From Betaproteobacteria bacterium HGW-Betaproteobacteria-8 (GTDB taxonomy: Bacteria > Pseudomonadota > Gammaproteobacteria > Burkholderiales > Methylophilaceae), in assembly GCA_002842135.1 (NCBI GenBank), contig PHCD01000062.1, forward strand, positions 1 through 11,187: DNA of 11,187 nucleotides, written 5' to 3'. The number at the start of each line of letters is the position of its first letter. Within the stretch, counting starts at the first letter, position 1. Positions 6,444 to 11,187 of this stretch are shown one piece after another. The position numbers and the translations under genes were made by a program. The notes under the pieces are model-generated. The model ran no database searches and had not been told where the DNA came from. It worked only from the letters and a program-made list of their open reading frames with translations.

Positions 6444-7421
6444 TCAGTTGATATCACGCAATATCCCGCCTCTGTTTCGCCCCTTGCACACCAAAAATGA
6501 AAGCTGCTTTTCCTCAGCGTACTTGTCTTGCAATGCCTTAAGGCATTCATCCGCCTGTTCCTGACTGGCCAACACCGCGAATCCGGTCGGACCCCAGGAA
6601 CTTTGGCCGAAACACTGCAAACCCTGCTGATCGAGCCACCTCAGCACTTTGCTTACACGTGCACTGGCATAGCGGCCGCCTTGAACCGGCGCAAAATAAT
6701 CGCCAGTACGCTCCTGCAACTCCCGTATCGCCGCACCAAATGTCTGGAGGTCATGTTCGGCCAGCGCCGGCAATGCCTGCATCAGCACCCTGCGGCACAG
6801 TTCGGCAGCGATATCCGCAGGAAACTCGCCCAGCGTCCGGAAGGCCTCGGTCTCTTCGCTGCCGTGCACCCCGATATCGGACCGGTCGAAAATCAGGATA
6901 ATGCGCCATTCCTCAGGGAAATCTGCCCGTGCAATCACAGGTGGCACCAGCGTCTGCGGGCCTCTGCCACCGTCAATGACCACACCGCCTTCAGCAAAAG
7001 TGCCCAAGCCGATGCCAGAACGTGCACCACGCTCTGTCAGCAGAGCCACATCCTGCAGGATCAAGCCAAGCTGGTAAAGCTTGTTGAGCGCGAGGCCCAC
7101 CGCCAGTGACATTTGCGTGCCGGAACCCAATCCTGAATGCTCGGGGATGACTTCCGTCAACTGCATATGCATGCCCCCATCCAGTTTGAGCGCCCTGCCA
7201 ATTTTTTCCGCTACCGCCACCGCGCGCGCCGCACCCGGCCCCTCCGCCGAAAACTCAGGCGTACGCCATGCGGTCAATACCGTGCTGGGCTGATCCAGCG
7301 AAACGCCGATACTGCCAAAACGGCGGCCAAGACCGCCATTCAAGTCAAAAAATCCCATATGCAATCTTGCGCTCGTCGATACGTGGACGGCATCTTGCAA
7401 AACGGGATCGGCTAAAGACAT
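6444..7421 (-). CDS. mptG: Beta-ribofuranosylaminobenzene 5'-phosphate synthase (beta-RFAP synthase, Orf4)
   Basis: Beta-RFAP synthase joins phosphoribosyl pyrophosphate to 4-hydroxybenzoate or 4-aminobenzoate with loss of CO2 and pyrophosphate, the first committed step in making the methanopterin side chain. The protein (325 residues) is of the GHMP-kinase-like fold: the SARLHMGFFDLNGGLGRRFGS segment at 17-37 is typical of the family and IPEHSGLGSGT at 92-102 is the glycine-rich motif. Later QSSWGPTGFAV marks the C-terminal region. The ATG at 7419-7421 has no Shine-Dalgarno (the upstream bases on the coding strand are pyrimidine-rich CTCCTT), so the start is uncertain by a few codons. It faces fhcB divergently across 300 bp and probably begins the minus-strand pathway block. 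Confidence 0.93.
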   Translation of the reverse strand: MSLADPVLQDAVHVSTSARLHMGFFDLNGGLGRRFGSIGVSLDQPSTVLTAWRTPEFSAEGPGAARAVAVAEKIGRALKLDGGMHMQLTEVIPEHSGLGSGTQMSLAVGLALNKLYQLGLILQDVALLTERGARSGIGLGTFAEGGVVIDGGRGPQTLVPPVIARADFPEEWRIILIFDRSDIGVHGSEETEAFRTLGEFPADIAAELCRRVLMQALPALAEHDLQTFGAAIRELQERTGDYFAPVQGGRYASARVSKVLRWLDQQGLQCFGQSSWGPTGFAVLASQEQADECLKALQDKYAEEKQLSFLVCKGRNRGGILRDIN

Positions 7422-7463
7422 AAGGAGATCGGCTGCTTCAAATGTGAATCAATAAAAGCTGCA

Positions 7464-7493
7464 ATTGTATCGCAGCAGACAACGCTTTGATAA
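7464..7493 (-). promoter_or_regulatory. Candidate sigma-70 promoter for mptG
   Basis: On the minus strand TTATCA (7488-7493) and TACAAT (7464-7469, 5/6 to consensus) are 18 nt apart, with a predicted start near 7457 and a leader of about 36 nt. The -10 lies in the loop of the GCTGC/GCAGC inverted repeat at 7458-7476. Consensus evidence only. Confidence 0.4.
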
Positions 7494-7517
7494 CTCGCCA
7501 TTCTTCAGTTTTCCACA

Positions 7518-7535
7518 CTATTTTTGTAAAAATAG
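7518..7535. promoter_or_regulatory. 18-bp palindrome between the divergent promoters
   Basis: CTATTTTT-GT-AAAAATAG is a perfect 8+8 inverted repeat. It lies 24 bp upstream of the mptG -35 candidate and 78 bp upstream of the fhcB -35 candidate, a sensible place for an operator that serves both. It is AT-rich, so a chance origin is less improbable than for a mixed-composition dyad. Its 2-nt centre makes it a poor RNA hairpin, so a DNA-binding role is more likely than termination. Confidence 0.5.
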
Positions 7536-7613
7536 CCTGCAGTATGCTCAACAGGCTTCAGTCAGGCCCCTACAAATGCTAGAATTGATGGGCTTTTATG
7601 GTGTTATTCCGCA

Positions 7614-7643
7614 TTGACCATCATTCCATGTCACTTGCATAAT
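7614..7643 (+). promoter_or_regulatory. Candidate sigma-70 promoter for fhcB-A-D
   Basis: TTGACC (7614-7619, 5/6) and CATAAT (7638-7643, 5/6) are separated by 18 nt. Transcription would begin near 7650 and give a leader of about 70 nt before the fhcB ATG. It is the best plus-strand consensus match in the intergenic region. Confidence 0.5.
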
Positions 7644-7721
7644 CCATGGGCAATTACCCACATATAGCACCTGTAACCAAATTAATAAAAACTCAACCGC
7701 ATTGAATCAAGAGAGAATTAA

Positions 7722-9020
7722 ATGCAAAGTTCGGGCAAAAGCCAGACTGATATAAACAGCACACCCCATGAGCACATCGCCTGTCCAGCCTGCGGATTAC
7801 TGTGCGACGACCTGACCGTGAAACAGAACGCGTCCGGCGCGCTTGAAATAAGCCCGAACACCTGTGCCAAAAGTGTGCAGTTCTTCCAGCGTCCGTTCAC
7901 CGATACTGGCCCGCGCATTGCTGGCAAGCCCGCAACACTTGATGACACCATCGCCAAAGCGGTGGAAATTCTCAGACAGGCCAACCAGCCCCTGATTTCC
8001 GGACTCGGCACAGAAGTTCAGGGCATGCGCGCCGTCATGAGCCTCGCAGACAAATCCTGCGCCAGCATCGACCACATGAACTCCAATGCTTTTATGCGCA
8101 ATATTCAGGTAGTGCAGAATTCCGGCTGGATGATCACCACCCTGACCGAAGTCCGTAACCGCGTAGACCTGCTGGTCGTGGTCGGCACCGACATCGTCAG
8201 CCTGTTCCCGCGCTTCTTCGAGCGCAATATCTGGAACCGGGAGTCCATGTTCGGCCAAGAAACATCAAAAAGAGAAGTCGTGTATCTGGGCGGGCGCAAC
8301 ATCGATACTTCCGCTGGCGTTGCGCCTGACGGACGCAAACCCGATGTGCTGCCATGCGACCTGGAGCGTCTGCCGGAGGTTGTCGCCACTCTGCGCGCGC
8401 TGATCAACGGCAAAAGACTGCAGGTCACCGAAGTGGCAGGCATTGCTGTTGCGGAGCTGGAAAAACTCGCCGAACGGCTCAAGGCAGCCAAATACAGTGT
8501 CATTGCCTGGGCGACCGGAACACTGAATTTTCCGCACGCCGAACTGGCGATTCAGAACATCACCGAACTGGTGAAAGACCTCAATCAGACCACCCGCTCC
8601 TCAGGCCTGCCGCTTAGCGGCAATGATGGCGAGATGAACGCCAACCAGGTCAGTGCCTGGATATCCGGCTACCCGGTGCGCACTTCGTTTGGCAAAGGCC
8701 ACCCGGAGTACGACCCGCACCATTTTGCCGGCGACAGGTTGCTCAGCAGTGGCGAAGCCGATGCCCTGCTATGGATATCTTCATTCAACCCTGAACGAAC
8801 GCCGCCGCAAACCAGCATCCCGACCGTCGTCTTCGGCCACGCCGCCATGAAATTCGACCGGGAACCGGAAGTATTCATCCCGGTAGGCACACCCGGCATC
8901 GACCATAACGGCATCTACTTCCGTTCCGATAATGTGGTATCGCTACCGCTCAGCCAGTTGCGCCAGAGCGCCCTGCCCAGCCTGAGCACCGTGCTCACTG
9001 CCATCGAACAAGCGCTGTAA
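7722..9020 (+). CDS. fhcB: Formyltransferase/hydrolase complex subunit B
   Basis: FhcB is a subunit of the cytoplasmic Fhc complex, which takes the formyl group from formyl-H4MPT to methylofuran and hydrolyses it to formate. It is related to the FmdB/FwdB catalytic subunit of archaeal formylmethanofuran dehydrogenase but is thought to be non-redox. At 432 residues it has a typical length. The N-terminus keeps CPACGLLCDD (Cys21, Cys24, Cys28) and NTCAK (Cys48), the pattern that binds a [4Fe-4S] cluster in the archaeal protein. By manual alignment around TEVRNRVD (142-149), the archaeal metal-ligand cysteine is replaced by Ala123. The ATG has GAGAG 6 nt upstream. It is the first plus-strand gene; fhcA begins 21 nt after it, on the same transcript. 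Confidence 0.94.
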   Translation: MQSSGKSQTDINSTPHEHIACPACGLLCDDLTVKQNASGALEISPNTCAKSVQFFQRPFTDTGPRIAGKPATLDDTIAKAVEILRQANQPLISGLGTEVQGMRAVMSLADKSCASIDHMNSNAFMRNIQVVQNSGWMITTLTEVRNRVDLLVVVGTDIVSLFPRFFERNIWNRESMFGQETSKREVVYLGGRNIDTSAGVAPDGRKPDVLPCDLERLPEVVATLRALINGKRLQVTEVAGIAVAELEKLAERLKAAKYSVIAWATGTLNFPHAELAIQNITELVKDLNQTTRSSGLPLSGNDGEMNANQVSAWISGYPVRTSFGKGHPEYDPHHFAGDRLLSSGEADALLWISSFNPERTPPQTSIPTVVFGHAAMKFDREPEVFIPVGTPGIDHNGIYFRSDNVVSLPLSQLRQSALPSLSTVLTAIEQAL

Positions 9021-9041
9021 GTTTTCAAGGAATCCAGAATC

Positions 9042-10718
9042 ATGCTCATCAAACTGACCGGCGGCACCGTTTACGATCCGGCACACGGTATCGACGGCAA
9101 GGTCATGGACATTTATGTCCGTGACGGCCGTATCGTCGATCGCCCCCACGAGGGAGAACGTATAGACCAGGACTACAACCTGGCTGGCAAGGTCGTCATG
9201 GCGGGTGCCATCGACATGCACACCCACATCGGCGGCGGCAAGGTCAATATCGCCCGCACGCTACTACCCGAGGATCACCGCCAGGATCCGGTAGGTCACA
9301 GCGATCTGTGTCGTGCCGGCTGCGGCCATGCCGTACCCTCCACGCTGACCACCGGCTACCGTTACGCCGAGATGGGCTATACCGCCGGTTTTGAACCTGC
9401 CGTGTTGCCGATGAACGCACGCCAGGCCCACCTGGAAATGGGCGACACCCCGATCATCGACAAGGGCGGCTACGCCATGCTGGGCAGCGACGACCTGCTG
9501 CTACGCATGATGGCGGCCAACAAGGATCAGAACGCCATCAATGACTATGTGGCCTGGACCCTGCATGCCAGCCAGGCCATTGGCATCAAAGTCGTGAATG
9601 CAGGCGGTATCAACGCCTTCAAGTTCAACCAGCGCATGCTGGACCTGGACGAAAAAAACCCGCATTACCAGGTCACGCCGCGCGACGTGCTGCAACGCCT
9701 GTCTCGCGCGGTCCATGAGCTTGGTATCCCGCACCCGCTGCATGTGCATGGCAACAACCTTGGTGTCCCTGGCAACGTCGAAACCTCACTCAACACCATG
9801 GCCGGTGTCGAAGGCTATCCGCTGCACCTGACCCACATCCAGTTCCACAGCTATGGTACCGAAGGCGACCGCAAATTCTCCTCCGGTGCGGCACGCATTG
9901 CCGAAGCAATTAACAAGAACAAGCACATCTCCGCCGATGTCGGCCAGATCCTGTTCGGCCAGACCGTCACCGCCTCCGGCGACAATATGGCGCAGCACCG
10001 CAATGCCGGACTCGGCTCCCCCAACAAATGGGTGTGCATGGACATTGAATGCGACGCTGGCTGTGGCGTAGTGCCGTTCAAGTACAAGGACCAGAATTTC
10101 GTCAACGCCCTGCAATGGGCCATCGGCCTGGAGATCTTCCTGCTGGTGGATGACCCATGGCGCATCTTCCTGACGACCGATCACCCCAACGGCGCGCCAT
10201 TCACCAGCTACCCGCACCTGATCCGCCTGCTGACCGACAAGACCTTCCGTAATGACATGCTGTCAAGCATCAGCCCGGATGCCCAGAACCTGAGCACACT
10301 GGCCTCGATCGATCGCGAGTACAGCTTGTACGAGATCGCCATCATGACGCGCGCCGGTGCCGCCAAACTGGTCGGCCTGCATGACCGCGGCCACTTGGGC
10401 GTGGGTGCCGCGGCAGACATCACCGTCTACACCGACCATGCCGATCGCGAGAAGATGTTCAGCAAACCGGACTACGTCTTCAAGGACGGCGAACTGGTGG
10501 TCAGGAACGGCAGTGTGGTCAAGGTCACCTGGGGCACAACGCATGTAGTCAGGCCCGAATTCGACCGCAGCATCGAAAAGGAAATCGCCAAGTATTTCGA
10601 CGCCTACCACACGGTCAACATGGAACACGTCAAGGTCACCGACCAGCAAATCGCCGACGATGGCCGCGGTCATGTCCAGGTACATGAGTGCAAGGGCCGC
10701 AGAGAGAAAACCGCATGA
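9042..10718 (+). CDS. fhcA: Formyltransferase/hydrolase complex subunit A (formylmethylofuran hydrolase)
   Basis: FhcA is the amidohydrolase-type subunit that hydrolyses formyl-methylofuran to formate; it corresponds to archaeal FwdA/FmdA. The 558-residue length is normal. Binuclear zinc-site residues of the family are visible: His60 and His62 in DMHTHIGGGK, the candidate carboxylated lysine Lys183 in GIKVVNAGG, histidines in LHVHGNNLG (234, 236) and LTHIQFH (265, 269), and the catalytic Asp380 in TTDHPNGAPFT. These assignments are by comparison with remembered FwdA sequences. AAGGA at 9028-9032 is a good ribosome site, 9 nt before the ATG. The gene follows fhcB by 21 nt. Its TGA overlaps the ATG of a 12-codon frame that leads to fhcD. 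Confidence 0.96.
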   Translation: MLIKLTGGTVYDPAHGIDGKVMDIYVRDGRIVDRPHEGERIDQDYNLAGKVVMAGAIDMHTHIGGGKVNIARTLLPEDHRQDPVGHSDLCRAGCGHAVPSTLTTGYRYAEMGYTAGFEPAVLPMNARQAHLEMGDTPIIDKGGYAMLGSDDLLLRMMAANKDQNAINDYVAWTLHASQAIGIKVVNAGGINAFKFNQRMLDLDEKNPHYQVTPRDVLQRLSRAVHELGIPHPLHVHGNNLGVPGNVETSLNTMAGVEGYPLHLTHIQFHSYGTEGDRKFSSGAARIAEAINKNKHISADVGQILFGQTVTASGDNMAQHRNAGLGSPNKWVCMDIECDAGCGVVPFKYKDQNFVNALQWAIGLEIFLLVDDPWRIFLTTDHPNGAPFTSYPHLIRLLTDKTFRNDMLSSISPDAQNLSTLASIDREYSLYEIAIMTRAGAAKLVGLHDRGHLGVGAAADITVYTDHADREKMFSKPDYVFKDGELVVRNGSVVKVTWGTTHVVRPEFDRSIEKEIAKYFDAYHTVNMEHVKVTDQQIADDGRGHVQVHECKGRREKTA

Positions 10719-10753
10719 TGCTCAACCAATACCAACACAAGGCCACGCTATGA
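10715..10753 (+). other. 12-codon open frame bridging fhcA and fhcD
   Basis: An ATG at 10715-10717 overlaps the fhcA stop as ATGA; a second ATG follows directly. The frame encodes MMLNQYQHKATL and ends with TGA at 10751-10753, which overlaps the fhcD ATG as another ATGA. Ribosomes ending fhcA could restart here and be delivered to the fhcD start. The peptide itself is unlikely to have a function. A chance arrangement cannot be excluded in only 31 nt of spacer. Confidence 0.3.
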
Positions 10754-11187
10754 TCATTAACGGCGTCCACATCGACGAAACCTTTGCCGAAGCATTCAAC
10801 ATGCGTGGCACGCGCGTCATCATTACCGCGCAAAACCTGAAATGGGCCTACAACGCCGCCAATGCCATGACCGGCTTTGCTACTTCCGTCATCGGTTGCG
10901 GCGTCGAAGCCGGCATCGAGAAGGAACTGACACCGGATCAGACTCCGGACGGCCGTCCGGGCGTGGCCATTCTCATGTTCGCCATGGGTAGCGCCGTGCT
11001 GATGAAGCAACTGGAAACCCGCATGGGCCAGTGCGTGCTGACCTGCCCGACGGCCGCCGCTTTCTCCGGCATCGAGGGTAGCAAGGAGGAAGTGACCCCG
11101 ATCAGCCTCGGCAAGAACCTGCGCTTTTTCGGCGATGGTTTCCAGATTTCCAAACAGTTCGGCGGCAAGCGCTACTGGCGCGTGCCG
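10750..11187 (+). CDS. fhcD: Formylmethanofuran-tetrahydromethanopterin formyltransferase, subunit D of the Fhc complex (3' end beyond window)
   Basis: FhcD (Ftr) transfers the formyl group between formyl-H4MPT and methylofuran inside the Fhc complex. The first 146 residues are present, about half of the roughly 300 usual. The start MIINGVHIDETFAEAFNM followed by RVIITAQ matches the Ftr N-terminus, and FATSVIGCGVEAGIE and CPTAAAFSG are further family segments. The ATG is 31 nt after the fhcA stop with a weak AAGG at 10739-10742, consistent with some translational coupling. The frame is open to the window edge. In related methylotrophs fhcC follows, so fhcBADC is the expected operon. Confidence 0.95.
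   Translation, partial: MIINGVHIDETFAEAFNMRGTRVIITAQNLKWAYNAANAMTGFATSVIGCGVEAGIEKELTPDQTPDGRPGVAILMFAMGSAVLMKQLETRMGQCVLTCPTAAAFSGIEGSKEEVTPISLGKNLRFFGDGFQISKQFGGKRYWRVP

Larger units (their letters stand above)
7422..7721. promoter_or_regulatory. Divergent intergenic region between mptG and fhcB
   Basis: This 300-bp AT-rich stretch has no credible gene and must hold the promoters for both pathway blocks. It contains the candidate mptG promoter (7464-7493), a GCTGC/GCAGC inverted repeat (7458-7462, 7472-7476), the 18-bp palindrome at 7518-7535, an AGCCTG/CAGGCT inverted repeat (7534-7539, 7552-7557) and the candidate fhcB promoter (7614-7643). The close packing of dyads between two promoters suggests shared control of cofactor-synthesis and Fhc genes. 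Confidence 0.75.

Noticed and set aside
6362..6550. 62-residue minus-strand open frame at the 3' end of mptG
   Set aside because: It overlaps the last third of a well-supported gene in another frame, has no ribosome site and no recognisable sequence character.
7422..7447. AAGGAG followed by ATG TGA on the plus strand next to the mptG start
   Set aside because: The frame stops after one codon and the spacing is 14 nt; it gives no plausible gene.
9786..10685. Minus-strand frames opposite fhcA (143 and 140 residues)
   Set aside because: Both are antisense to conserved FhcA segments carrying its metal-site residues and show no motif of their own.

Overview
The window comes from a methylotrophic bacterium that carries both the ribulose monophosphate (RuMP) cycle and the bacterial tetrahydromethanopterin/methylofuran (H4MPT/MYFR) formaldehyde-oxidation pathway. 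Gene content, protein sequence style and moderately GC-rich genes separated by AT-rich spacers suggest a betaproteobacterium of the Methylophilaceae (Methylobacillus, Methylovorus, Methylophilus or Methylotenera type). This assignment rests on recognised proteins, not on a database search.

Layout, left to right. Positions 1-49 (minus) hold the first 16 codons of hexulose-6-phosphate synthase (hps/hxlA), cut by the window edge. A 139-bp spacer with a promoter candidate and hairpins separates it from transaldolase (tal, 189-1142, minus). A 228-bp spacer holds a tal promoter candidate and two near-perfect palindromes. A minus-strand block of six genes follows. In transcription order it runs mptG/orf4 (beta-RFAP synthase), mtdB, orf17 (ATP-grasp), mch, orf7 (RimK-like ATP-grasp) and orf5 (CitG-like). 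mch, orf7 and orf5 are almost contiguous (9 and 5 nt gaps). A perfect 4 x 15-bp tandem repeat sits between orf17 and mch. A 300-bp divergent intergenic region (7422-7721) separates this block from the plus-strand fhcB-fhcA-fhcD genes, with fhcD cut by the right edge; fhcC would be expected next.

How the genes work together. Formaldehyde bound to H4MPT is oxidised by MtdB (methylene to methenyl), hydrolysed by Mch (methenyl to formyl), and the formyl group is moved to methylofuran and released as formate by the Fhc complex (FhcD transferase, FhcA hydrolase, with FhcB and FhcC). MptG makes the first committed intermediate of the H4MPT cofactor. Orf5, Orf7 and Orf17 always travel with this pathway and probably build methylofuran or the pterin cofactor, but their exact reactions are not shown by the sequence. 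Hps and Tal belong to the assimilatory RuMP cycle, so assimilation and oxidation of formaldehyde are encoded side by side.

The genes themselves are a known system. The less ordinary points are small-scale: a 12-codon open frame linking fhcA and fhcD through ATGA overlaps at both ends, the 15-bp tandem array before mch, similar promoter cores and operator-like palindromes at tal and hps, a TTG start for orf17, and an FhcB that keeps a four-cysteine cluster motif while lacking the active-site cysteine of its redox relatives.
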